Assembly: GCA_026388155.1 (NCBI GenBank)
Contig: JAPLKI010000022.1
Location: forward strand, 124,001-188,000
Source: Elusimicrobiota bacterium
GTDB lineage: Bacteria > Elusimicrobiota > Elusimicrobia > Elusimicrobiales > UBA9959
Reading direction: 5' to 3'
DNA length: 64,000 nucleotides
Shown piece by piece: positions 15,545 through 22,997 of the stretch. How positions within the stretch are numbered: position 1 is the stretch's first letter; each line of letters begins with the position of its first letter. The position numbers and the translations under genes were made by a program. The notes below the pieces were generated by a model. That model made no database searches, was not told where the DNA came from, and was given only the letters and a program-made list of their open reading frames with translations.

Positions 15545-16876
15545 ATGGCAACGGAAAATAAAGATCTGGATATAAAAGTCGAATACCTCACACGGGTGGA
15601 GGGCCACGGCAATATTGTGGTTAATGTGAAAAACGGAAAAATCGAGAAATGCGAATTTCACGTTGTGGAATCTCCGCGTCTTTTTGAGGGCATGCTGCGC
15701 GGCCGTTCCATATTTGAGGCGCAGCATATAACCTCCCGTATCTGCGGTATCTGCTCCTGCGGCCATTCGCTCGCCTCAATACAGGCGGCGGAAGACGCGC
15801 TGGGAGTGGTTCCGACCGTGCAGACCGTAAAACTCCGCAAGCTGCTGCTGGACTACGAGTTCCTCGACAGCCATATCCTGCACTTCTATCTGCTGGCCGC
15901 CCCGGACATACTGGGCGCGCCCTCGTTCGTGCCGCTGGTCGAGACCCATAACGCCATGATAAGGCGCGCGCTCAGGATGAAAAAGGCCGCGAACGACGTC
16001 TGCGACATCCTGGTCGGCCGCCACGTGCACCCCATCTCCGCGATAGTCGGCGGCTTTACCAAACTGCCCCGCCCGAAAGACCTGTCCGCCATGCTGAACA
16101 TACTGGAGGGAATGAAAACGGACCTGGCCGACACGCTTAAGCTCGCCGCCAGCCTTAAATTCCCTGATTTCCGCAGGGAAACGGAATACGTGGCCCTGGT
16201 TTCCGACGACGGGGAATACCCGCTGCTTGCGGGCGATATCGGCTCCACCGACGGCAAGCGGTTTAAAAAGGCGGACTATAAGAAGGCGACCAACGAATTC
16301 ATAGACCCGCGCTCCTCCGCGAAGTTCACGAAGCTGTCGCGCGACTCGTTCTTCGTGGGGGCTCTCGCGCGGTTCAACCTTAATTACGATAAGCTCCACC
16401 CTGAGGCCAAAAAAGTCGCCGAATCCCTCGACTTCAAGCCGGTCTGCCATAACCCTTACCTTAACACGGTGGCGCAGGTAGTGGAGATAGTGCACTGCTG
16501 GCATCACGCGGTAGAGCTGATAAAGGACCTGAAGAAGAACGGCCTGGATTACGAGGAAGAGATAACGGTCGGCCTGAACGAAAAAGGCGCGATCCCCGTG
16601 CGCGCCGGCAGCGGCGTGGGCTCGGTTGAAGTGCCTCGGGGCATTCTTCACCACCATTACGAGACAGACGCGGCCGGTATGATAAAGCGCGCCGACTGCA
16701 TCATCCCGACGAACCAGAACATCAACAACATAGAATACGACTTTCAGAAACTCCTGCCCGAGATAATCACCCTGCCGAAGGACACCATACGCCTGCGGCT
16801 GGAAATGCTGGTGCGCGCCTACGACCCGTGCATCTCCTGCTCGGCGCATTACCTTGATGTCAAATTCGTGGAGTAA
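15545..16876 (+). CDS. hydA: NiFe hydrogenase group 3b, large (alpha) subunit
   Basis: This is the 443-residue catalytic subunit that binds the NiFe(CN)2CO centre and interconverts H2 with protons and electrons. The L1 motif is RICGICSCGH, with metal ligands C67 and C70. The L2 motif is DPCISCSAH, with ligands C429 and C432. Eight residues follow H435, a short tail of the kind removed by a maturation protease, and such a protease gene comes next. The N-terminal VEYLTRVEGHGN is typical. Ribosome site AGGAG precedes the ATG. A ~260-bp inverted-repeat element begins five bases after the stop. Confidence 0.95.
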   Translation: MATENKDLDIKVEYLTRVEGHGNIVVNVKNGKIEKCEFHVVESPRLFEGMLRGRSIFEAQHITSRICGICSCGHSLASIQAAEDALGVVPTVQTVKLRKLLLDYEFLDSHILHFYLLAAPDILGAPSFVPLVETHNAMIRRALRMKKAANDVCDILVGRHVHPISAIVGGFTKLPRPKDLSAMLNILEGMKTDLADTLKLAASLKFPDFRRETEYVALVSDDGEYPLLAGDIGSTDGKRFKKADYKKATNEFIDPRSSAKFTKLSRDSFFVGALARFNLNYDKLHPEAKKVAESLDFKPVCHNPYLNTVAQVVEIVHCWHHAVELIKDLKKNGLDYEEEITVGLNEKGAIPVRAGSGVGSVEVPRGILHHHYETDAAGMIKRADCIIPTNQNINNIEYDFQKLLPEIITLPKDTIRLRLEMLVRAYDPCISCSAHYLDVKFVE

Positions 16877-16880
16877 GGGC

Positions 16881-17138
16881 TCGTGACAGAATAATATGAA
16901 TAATTTGGAGGCCCGGCTTTGCGGCAAATTCTAGGCGCGACGAGTGAGCATAGTGGGTCTATGTGAGTGAGGAGCAACGACGAATTTGGCCAAAGAGGGG
17001 CCTCCCCCCCGGGGGCCATGGCGCTATTGGGCTGCGGCTTCGTCACTCGTCACTTACAAACTCCCGGTATGTGCGCTTCTCGTTCCTCGTCTCGCTCCAA
17101 TTTCGCCATGGCAAATTGTCCATATTATTCTGCCACGA
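16881..17138. mobile_element. MITE-like element with 27-bp terminal inverted repeats, copy 1
   Basis: The two ends (16881-16907 and 17112-17138) are inverted copies matching at 24 of 27 positions. The inside holds GGCGCGACGAG, GAGCATAG, GTCTATGTGA and GAGGAGCAACG in that order, then GGGCCTCCCC-rich sequence. The same words in the same order occur in the reverse complement of 20148-20408. No transposase is encoded. Odd points: the outermost bases are not shared with the second copy, and no target duplication is evident. It could be a MITE or a structured intergenic RNA. It separates hydA from its protease gene. Confidence 0.75.
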
Positions 17139-17170
17139 ACCCTGAGGTGTCCGCGGCGCTCGCCCCCAAG

Positions 17171-17614
17171 GTGCGAACGCTGGTGGTAACGCTTGGAAGC
17201 GCTTTAAGGGCCGACGACGGTGTCGGCCCTTTTATAGCCGGTCTCGTAAAGTTCACAAAACCCGCTTTTCGCCTTATAGATGCCGGCACCACTCCCGAAA
17301 ACATCGCTCACGACGCGATAAATTTCAAGCCGGACAAAATAATAATCATAGATGCCGCCCGCTTCGGCGGTTCCGCGGGCGAACTTGCCGTTATCCCGCT
17401 TGAAAAAATAAGCCAGCATACCGTTATTTCCACACACAGCTTTCCGCTGGGAGTCATCTTTTCAATTATAAAGCAGGACACGGGAGCTGAACTTGCCGTT
17501 ATAGGCGTGCAGCCAAAATCGCTTGATTATGCCGAGGGACTTTGCCCCGAGGTTAGAGATTCCGCTTTAAAGCTTGCCAATTATTTTAATACTATAGGTA
17601 AAGCTATAACTTAA
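17171..17614 (+). CDS. Hydrogenase maturation protease (HycI/HoxW family)
   Basis: This is a nickel-dependent endopeptidase of about 147 residues that trims the C-terminus of the large hydrogenase subunit after nickel insertion. Family features are LVVTLGSALRADDGVGPF near the N-terminus, with the metal-binding aspartate, IIIIDAARFGG in the middle and the histidine in ISTHSFPLGVI. Its target is presumably hydA, the preceding gene, which has the matching C-terminal tail. The start is uncertain: GTG at 17171 matches the family N-terminus, GTG at 17147 is possible, and an ATG at 17108 lies inside the right terminal repeat of the element. None has a good ribosome site. Confidence 0.85.
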   Translation: MRTLVVTLGSALRADDGVGPFIAGLVKFTKPAFRLIDAGTTPENIAHDAINFKPDKIIIIDAARFGGSAGELAVIPLEKISQHTVISTHSFPLGVIFSIIKQDTGAELAVIGVQPKSLDYAEGLCPEVRDSALKLANYFNTIGKAIT

Positions 17615-17620
17615 TTGACT

Positions 17621-17700
17621 GCCGTAAGGCTTATGCCATAAGCCGTAAGTTATAAGGAATTACTTTAATTGCATATGGCATAAAGCGTATGGCGTATGGC
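17621..17700. repeat. GCCATANGC-word inverted repeat, copy B
   Basis: Left arm words (GCCGTAAGGCTTATGCCATA) and right arm words (GCATATGGCATAAAGCGTAT) are near reverse complements, around the centre TATAAGGAATTACTTTAA. It is the most compact copy of the family seen at 3209, 32374 and 60715. It lies between the hydrogenase protease and the permease gene. Confidence 0.85.
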
Positions 17701-17732
17701 AGTAATTATCGCCGTAACTTAAGGATAAACTA

Positions 17733-19295
17733 ATGTCCAATCTTTTTAAAGTCAAATCCGTAGACGAGATAATGGCCGAATCGCACGAGCACGGCCATAA
17801 ACTTGTCAGAGTCCTGGGCGCTTTCGATGTGACGATGATAGGCATAGGCGCCATTATAGGCGCCGGCATTTTCGCCATGGTGGGCGAAGCGGCGGTCGGC
17901 GCATCCAGCGGCTATCCGGCGGGTCCCGCGCTCATAATTTCTTTCATCCTCACGGCTATCGCCTGCGGTTTTACCGCGCTTTGCTACGCGGAACTGTCAG
18001 CCATGGTGCCGATATCGGGCAGCGCCTACACTTACGCCTACGCCACTATGGGCGAGCTTGTGGCCTGGATAATAGGCTGGGACCTTATTATAGAGTACGC
18101 CATAGGCAATGTAGCGGTCGCCATAAGCTGGGCCGGCTATTTCAATGATTTTTTAAACAGCGCGTTCGGCATCAATATGCCGCTTTGGCTGAGGATAGAT
18201 TACAGGACTTTTTTCGCAAAATCGGCCGCGCTGTCCGCGGCGGTGAAAAGCGGGAACCCCGCCCTGGCCGAGACCCTTAAAATGTTCGATCCCTCTTTGA
18301 TACCCCATGTGTTCGGCATACCCATAATTTTTAACCTGCCGGCGGCGCTTATAGTGTTTGCCCTTACGGCGCTGCTTGTGATAGGCATAAAGAAAAGCAC
18401 CAGGTTCAATGACTTCCTGGTGATTATCAAACTTGCCGTGCTGGCCCTTTTTGTGGGAGTGGGCTTTTATTATTTCAATATACATAACTGGACGCCATTC
18501 GCGCCGGGCGGCTGGAAAGGCATTCAGGTGGGAGCCGCCACCATTTTCTTCGCCTATATCGGTTTTGACGCGGTTTCCACCGTGGCCGAAGAGACCCGCG
18601 ATCCAAAGCGGGATATGCCTATAGGCATCATCGGTTCGCTTATCATCTGTACCCTCGTATACATACTGGTAACCGTGGCGCTTACCGGCATGATGCCGTT
18701 CATGGAATTAAAAAACAAGATAGCCGAGCCGCTGATAGCGGGGCTTGATTACAACCACGCCGCCAGATGGATAATTGTAATAGTATCCCTGGGCTCCGTG
18801 GTGGCGCATACGGCCGTTCTTCTTGTTTTCCAGATGGGGCAGCCGCGGATATTTTTTTCCATGAGCCGCGATGGGCTGCTGCCGCCCTATTTCGCCACTA
18901 TCCATAAAAAATTCAAGACGCCTTATATTACCACCATCTGGACCGGTGTTATTGTGGGGGTTCTTTCGGCATTCTGCAATATAGACGAGATGGCCAATCT
19001 CTGCAATATAGGCACCCTTTTCGCTTTCGTGCTTGTCTGCGCGGGGGTCATTATTTTGAGGATAAAAGACCCGCACCGCGTCCGGCCTTTCAGAGCCCCC
19101 GGAGGCCTTGTCACGCCTATTCTCGGAATAGGATTCTGCCTGTTCCTGATGCTGGGGCTTGATAAGATCACCTGGCTGAGGTTCTTTGTGTGGCTTATTA
19201 TCGGGCTTATTATCTATTTCATGTACGGCTATAAAAATTCCCGCCTGCGCCGGGGAGATCTGGCAATCAAAGGGACAGTAACCGGTAACCAGTAG
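17733..19295 (+). CDS. APC-superfamily amino acid permease (cationic amino acid transporter-like)
   Basis: This is a 520-residue membrane protein with about 12 hydrophobic segments. The first segment motif MIGIGAIIGAGIFAMVGEAA is the unwound-helix substrate site typical of APC transporters. YAELSAMVPISGSAYTYAY and FFAYIGFDAVSTVAEETRDP place it near the YfnA/CAT subgroup. The product probably imports amino acids by proton symport; the specificity is not readable. TAAGGA precedes the ATG. Nothing links it functionally to the hydrogenase genes on either side. Confidence 0.9.
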   Translation: MSNLFKVKSVDEIMAESHEHGHKLVRVLGAFDVTMIGIGAIIGAGIFAMVGEAAVGASSGYPAGPALIISFILTAIACGFTALCYAELSAMVPISGSAYTYAYATMGELVAWIIGWDLIIEYAIGNVAVAISWAGYFNDFLNSAFGINMPLWLRIDYRTFFAKSAALSAAVKSGNPALAETLKMFDPSLIPHVFGIPIIFNLPAALIVFALTALLVIGIKKSTRFNDFLVIIKLAVLALFVGVGFYYFNIHNWTPFAPGGWKGIQVGAATIFFAYIGFDAVSTVAEETRDPKRDMPIGIIGSLIICTLVYILVTVALTGMMPFMELKNKIAEPLIAGLDYNHAARWIIVIVSLGSVVAHTAVLLVFQMGQPRIFFSMSRDGLLPPYFATIHKKFKTPYITTIWTGVIVGVLSAFCNIDEMANLCNIGTLFAFVLVCAGVIILRIKDPHRVRPFRAPGGLVTPILGIGFCLFLMLGLDKITWLRFFVWLIIGLIIYFMYGYKNSRLRRGDLAIKGTVTGNQ

Positions 19296-19337
19296 CCAGT
19301 AACCGGTAAACAGCTACGCTTCGTAATGGAGAAACTT

Positions 19338-19628
19338 ATGTTCGATAAAATAAAAGATCTGATGGAAATGAAGAAAAAGATGGACGAGATCAAGAAGGAA
19401 CTTGACGGCATGACGCTTGAGAGCGAGGATAATCTGGTGAAAGTCACTATTACCGCCTCACAGGAAATAAAAGCGGTGTCCATAAAGCCGGAACTCGCCG
19501 GAACCGACAAAGCAAAACTGGAGGCCTCGCTGGTGGAAACGGTCAACAGGGCGGTGCGCCAGTCGCAGAAAACCGCAGCGCAGAAAATGAGCGCACTAAC
19601 CGGCCTCGGCCTGCCTGGCCTTGGCTGA
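19338..19628 (+). CDS. ebfC: YbaB/EbfC family nucleoid-associated protein
   Basis: This is a small DNA-binding protein of 96 residues. It has an N-terminal coiled helix rich in Met, Lys and Glu (DLMEMKKKMDEIKKELDGM), then VKVTITASQEIKAVSIKPEL and a C-terminal helix ending in a Gly/Leu tail, as in YbaB/EbfC. These proteins form tweezer-like dimers on DNA. The ATG at 19338 is chosen because GGAG lies six bases upstream; an ATG at 19326 overlaps that site. In many bacteria the gene follows dnaX and precedes recR, but neither is here. Confidence 0.88.
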   Translation: MFDKIKDLMEMKKKMDEIKKELDGMTLESEDNLVKVTITASQEIKAVSIKPELAGTDKAKLEASLVETVNRAVRQSQKTAAQKMSALTGLGLPGLG

Positions 19629-19639
19629 AAAGGCGTAAA

Positions 19640-19745
19640 GGGCGTCAGGCTGGAGGCTGAGGGCTGAAGGTAAGGAAGCGGAAAATTTATGTCTTTGTCC
19701 TTTAATCGCTGTTTACTATTCGCTATTCGCTGATCGCTATTATCT
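19640..19745. repeat. Word-repeat spacer (GGCTGAGGGCTGAAGG and CTATTCGC words)
   Basis: The left part has iterated GGCTGNNGG words, followed by AAGGTAAGGAAG. The right part has iterated CTATTCGC words, the reverse complement of the array at 8315-8374. The central TAAGGAA resembles the centres of other spacer repeats. It directly precedes hypA, which has no visible ribosome site. Confidence 0.65.
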
Positions 19746-19752
19746 ATCTACT

Positions 19753-20157
19753 ATGCACGAATGGGCTTTAGCTGAATCGGTCGTTAAAACCGCCGCTGAA
19801 CACTCCAAAAATGAAAAGTTGAAAAAACTTTCCGAGGTCGGCGTCGTTTTCGGGGAACTGCAGGCCATTGACCAGGAAATATTTTCCTTCGCTTTAAAAG
19901 AACTTGTTAAGAATAATGACAAAATTTCAGCCTGTAAATTCAAGGTTATAAACGAGCCGGCGGCCTTTAAATGCAAAGTTTGCGGCAAAGAGTTCTCGCT
20001 TAAATCCCTGAAAAAAACCGATGTGGAAGCGGAATACATACATTTTATCCCGGAAATGGCCCACACCTTCCTTAAATGTCCTAAATGTGCCAGCCCCGAT
20101 TTTGAAATTACCGCGGGGCGGGGCGTTTATATTAAGTACCTTAAGGGCTTGCAGTGA
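19753..20157 (+). CDS. hypA: Hydrogenase nickel-incorporation protein HypA
   Basis: This is a 134-residue HypA with the nickel-binding N-terminal MHEWALAESVV (His2 and Glu3) and two zinc-binding CxxC pairs, FKCKVCGKEF and LKCPKCASPD. It delivers nickel to the hydrogenase large subunit. The usual HypB partner and HypCDEF are not in the window, so they must be elsewhere. The left end of the second inverted-repeat element overlaps the last codons, including the stop. No ribosome site precedes the ATG, which directly follows the word-repeat spacer. Confidence 0.92.
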   Translation: MHEWALAESVVKTAAEHSKNEKLKKLSEVGVVFGELQAIDQEIFSFALKELVKNNDKISACKFKVINEPAAFKCKVCGKEFSLKSLKKTDVEAEYIHFIPEMAHTFLKCPKCASPDFEITAGRGVYIKYLKGLQ

Positions 20158-20408
20158 AATAATATGAACATTTGGCTGAGTCGATTTTGGAGCGAGCCGA
20201 AGCGGCGTGAAGTGACGCGTACTATATGTACGTTAACGGAACGCCGCAAAGGCATAGCCCATAAGCGGCCAGCCCCCTGGGGGAGGCCCATCTTTGAACC
20301 GGCTACCGCGTTGCTCCTCAGTCACATAGACACCGCTATGCTCCCTCGTCGCGCCTTGTATCCGGTCCAAATCTGGGCCTCCAAATGCTCCTATTATTCC
20401 ATTGCAAG
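20148..20408. mobile_element. MITE-like element with 28-bp terminal inverted repeats, copy 2 (inverted)
   Basis: Ends 20148-20175 and 20381-20408 are inverted copies with 4 mismatches in 28. Read on the minus strand, the inside shares the ordered words of copy 1: GGAGGCCC, GGCGCGACGAG, GAGCATAG, GTCTATGTGA, GAGGAGCAACG and GGGCCTCCCCC. The outermost bases (CTTGCA) coincide with the last codons of hypA and differ from the outer bases of copy 1. It encodes nothing credible. It lies between hypA and an Mrp-like gene, so both copies sit at hydrogenase-related genes. Confidence 0.75.
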
Positions 20409-20423
20409 CCCTAGGGGCGAAAA

Positions 20424-21125
20424 ATGATCCTTGACCCTCGGCCTTCCGTTATAGACGAGCGCCTGAAAAAAGTCAAGCGTGTTATAGCCGTTACAGGGTG
20501 GAAAGGCGGTATAGGCAAAAGCGTAACCGCGGCCGTTCTGGCTCTGATACTCGGCAAAAAAGGGCATAGGACCGGTCTGTTGGACCTTGACTTCGCCGGG
20601 GCTTCGGCACATGTCGTTCTGGGCACGGACGGCATTTTTCCAAAAGAGGAAAAAGGGCTTGAGCCGCCGCTTATAGCGGGAGTCAGGTTCATGTCGGTTT
20701 CGTTCTTCTCTAAAAGGAAAGCCGTGCCGCTGCGCGGAGCCAATATTTCGGACGCCATCATAGAGTTGCTTGCCATCACCCAGTGGGGGGAACTGGATTT
20801 CCTGATAATAGATATGCCGCCGGGCATAAACGACGCGGCGCTGGATATCATACGGCTTATCCCCAGAACCGAGGTGCTGGCTGTCACCACCCCGTCGGTA
20901 ATGGCGCACTCGGTGCTTGCGCGTTCGCTGGAATTATATGAACGGCTTAAAGTTCCGACGCTCGGCGTGATCGAAAATATGCGCCAGGGTTCCGGAAAAC
21001 CCGCTGGTCCCGCCGGGAGCATACGGCTGGATCCGAAATTGGAAGCGGCTCTCGGCTCTCCGGAAAAACTACTGAAAACAGCTTTCGCCTCCGACCTCGA
21101 AAAGATCTCCCGCGCTATCCTTTAG
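20424..21125 (+). CDS. Mrp/NBP35-like P-loop ATPase
   Basis: This is a 233-residue ATPase of the SIMIBI/MinD-Mrp group. It has the deviant Walker A GWKGGIGKSVTAAVLA, switch region LLDLDFAGASAHVVLG and Walker B-like LDFLIIDMPPGINDAALD. The MPPG motif is typical of Mrp/ApbC proteins, which carry or load Fe-S clusters. The C-terminal half is shorter than in classical Mrp and the CxxC motif of that family is not seen, so it may be a specialised variant. Its position after hypA suggests help in hydrogenase metal-centre assembly, but that is inference. Confidence 0.8.
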   Translation: MILDPRPSVIDERLKKVKRVIAVTGWKGGIGKSVTAAVLALILGKKGHRTGLLDLDFAGASAHVVLGTDGIFPKEEKGLEPPLIAGVRFMSVSFFSKRKAVPLRGANISDAIIELLAITQWGELDFLIIDMPPGINDAALDIIRLIPRTEVLAVTTPSVMAHSVLARSLELYERLKVPTLGVIENMRQGSGKPAGPAGSIRLDPKLEAALGSPEKLLKTAFASDLEKISRAIL

Positions 21126-21308
21126 CCAAATTGCGGATACCCGTTTTTTTAGGACAGACCAGGACCAATGGACCTAATTTTATCTGGGCCTTATGCTTTT
21201 TTCGGGTTGGGCCTTTTGGCTCTTATGGTGGGGAACGGTTTTTTTGTTTACTGATAGTGTGAGGGGTTATATCGTGCGGCACCGATATACTAAATAAAGG
21301 AGAATGTA

Positions 21309-22025
21309 ATGAAACGAAGAGTATTCGCGGAAGCGGGCGTTTTAGCGCTGATGGTACTTTTGATCGGCTGCGATGAGATTAAATTCCACGGTATGCTGAA
21401 CGTCCATGAAATAATGACATTCGCAAAATCGGACGGGAACGTAGTTGTGAACCCGGGCCAGTTCCAGACAAAAGTTACGTTGGGACTGGTTAACCAGCAG
21501 AAGCAGATAAAGATGGAAGTGGCCAATGCCTCAAAACCGACAGTTATTGAATTAAACTTCGACAAAAATATTCAAACCAACGACCATTTCGTGCTCACGG
21601 CGGCCCAGCTTAATCAGAATTTTGATTTAGCGGGTGACATCGTGACAAAAGTAACTCAAACTCCGGAGCAGTCCGGAACGGAATCCTGCACGTATCAGAC
21701 GCAGGAAATGGTTTGCCGCGGGGTGGAAACGATTAAAAGCGCTGACTCCGATTCCCAGGCTTTGCGCGACCTGACAACGGCTGCCGATGAACTGGGCCTG
21801 AAAAACGGTCCCTATCCCGGCCCGTATCCCGGTCCCTATCCCGGCCCCATTTGTCATCAGCAATGGGTCACCAGGCCCGGTTACCAGTACGTGCGTTTCT
21901 ACTATGAGACGACCACAAAGGATATCACGGCTAAATTCGTGCAGGGTGATAAAAATCTTGCCGACTATCAGGGACAGGCTTCCGATACTCAAAAGGTATA
22001 CACATACCAGGACATGTGCCATTAA
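21309..22025 (+). CDS. Putative lipoprotein with Pro-Tyr-Pro-Gly repeats, function unknown
   Basis: This is a 238-residue protein with a lipoprotein signal (MKRRVFAEAGVLALMVLLIGC, cysteine 21). The mature part has a beta-rich, Gln/Asn-rich body (residues about 30-150), then three copies of GPYP (about residues 176-188) and a C-terminal region with aromatic residues. Cysteines in ESCTYQTQEMVC, GPICHQQ and DMCH could form disulfides. I do not recognise a family. It is probably anchored in the outer membrane or periplasm. A ribosome site (AAAGGAG) precedes the ATG, and a strong terminator follows at 22056. Confidence 0.75.
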   Translation: MKRRVFAEAGVLALMVLLIGCDEIKFHGMLNVHEIMTFAKSDGNVVVNPGQFQTKVTLGLVNQQKQIKMEVANASKPTVIELNFDKNIQTNDHFVLTAAQLNQNFDLAGDIVTKVTQTPEQSGTESCTYQTQEMVCRGVETIKSADSDSQALRDLTTAADELGLKNGPYPGPYPGPYPGPICHQQWVTRPGYQYVRFYYETTTKDITAKFVQGDKNLADYQGQASDTQKVYTYQDMCH

Positions 22026-22055
22026 CATCAACGCGTTACAGCGGCAGAAGTAAAA

Positions 22056-22088
22056 AAAGCCGGGCTCTCTTATGAGGGCCCGGCTTTT
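22056..22088 (+). terminator. Rho-independent terminator after the lipoprotein gene
   Basis: AAAGCCGGGC pairs with GCCCGGCTTT around a CTCTTATGAG-type upper stem, followed by a T run. It begins about 30 bases after the lipoprotein stop codon. Confidence 0.9.
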
Positions 22089-22132
22089 ATCTGTTTGGGA
22101 TTATTGAACGCGGGGAAAAAAGCGGGAATTTT

Positions 22133-22161
22133 TTTACAAAGAGGGGTGTTTTAGGTAAAAT
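22133..22161 (+). promoter_or_regulatory. Promoter of yceH, giving a leaderless or near-leaderless mRNA
   Basis: TTTACA (22133-22138) and TAAAAT (22156-22161) are spaced by exactly 17 bases. The -10 box ends six bases before the ATG at 22168, so transcription would start at or next to the start codon. No ribosome-binding site lies in range. Confidence 0.65.
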
Positions 22162-22167
22162 ATAAAT

Positions 22168-22824
22168 ATGCTGATAGATTTAGACGCCGTAGAAGCTCGT
22201 GTGCTGGGTTCGCTGGTAGAGAAATCGCTTACCACCCGGGAACAGTACCCGCTCACTTTCAATGCTTTGCTCAATGCCTGCAATCAGAAGACCAGCCGGG
22301 AGCCAGTTATGGCTCTGGATACGGACACGCTGGGCAAAGCCGTAAAGACGCTTATAGAAAAAGGCCTGGTGGAGCGCCTGCAGGCCCCGGGCGACCGCGT
22401 TCCAAAATTCCGGCATGACATTTATAAGCTGCTGAACGCGACAGACTCAAAACTGATCGGCGCTATAACTGTGCTGCTGTTGCGCGGCCCGCAGACGCCC
22501 GGCGAAATAAAAGGGCGCACGGACCGGCTTTGTGAGTTCGAAAGCACCGCGGAAGTTGAAGGGCTTTTGCGGGAGCTGTGCGCGAGGACCGAGGACCCCT
22601 TAGTGGCCCGCCTTCCCCGCCAGCCGGGACAAAAAGAAACACGCTACCGGCACCTTTTCTCAGGCGGAGTTCCCGCCGCCACCGCCGTGCAGGCCGAACC
22701 GCCCGCCGGGGCTTCCGCTCCGGCGGACCGCCTGTCCCAATTGGAAAAACGGGTGGAAGTATTGGAAGCCCTGGTGAAAACCCACGAAGAGCGCCTCGCT
22801 AACCCGAATCCTGCAGTCGGATAG
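22168..22824 (+). CDS. YceH-like protein (DUF480)
   Basis: This is a 218-residue protein of the DUF480/YceH family, built of two winged-helix domains. Conserved blocks include EARVLGSLVEKSLTTREQYPL, LLNACNQKTSREPVM and LRGPQTPGEIKGRT. The molecular role is unknown; the fold suggests DNA binding. Beyond about residue 170 the protein has a Pro/Ala-rich linker and ends in a short coiled coil (LSQLEKRVEVLEALVKTHEE), which could drive dimerisation. It appears to be a single-gene transcript with its own promoter and terminator. Confidence 0.88.
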   Translation: MLIDLDAVEARVLGSLVEKSLTTREQYPLTFNALLNACNQKTSREPVMALDTDTLGKAVKTLIEKGLVERLQAPGDRVPKFRHDIYKLLNATDSKLIGAITVLLLRGPQTPGEIKGRTDRLCEFESTAEVEGLLRELCARTEDPLVARLPRQPGQKETRYRHLFSGGVPAATAVQAEPPAGASAPADRLSQLEKRVEVLEALVKTHEERLANPNPAVG

Positions 22825-22893
22825 TGTTTCCATACACCGTGAGGGGGAAAATTCAACTAAATTTTTCGGGCTAAACCTGATCAAACAACACAG

Positions 22894-22917
22894 AAAAAAG
22901 GCAGGAGCCTTTTTTTT
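22894..22917. terminator. Small bidirectional terminator
   Basis: AAAAAAGGC and GCCTTTTTT pair around AGGA, giving a short hairpin with a T run on either strand. It could end both yceH and the convergent kinase gene at 22998. Confidence 0.6.
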
Positions 22918-22997
22918 ATTCGGCGATAATATTCTACAAGACCGTTAGAATCGAGTGGATACCGGAAGTTGCGGTGCGGCTTACCAGCGGCTGCTTA

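Noticed and set aside
15776-16927. Long open frame antisense to hydA
   Set aside because: The plus strand has a complete NiFe large subunit with both metal motifs; the antisense product shows no domain.
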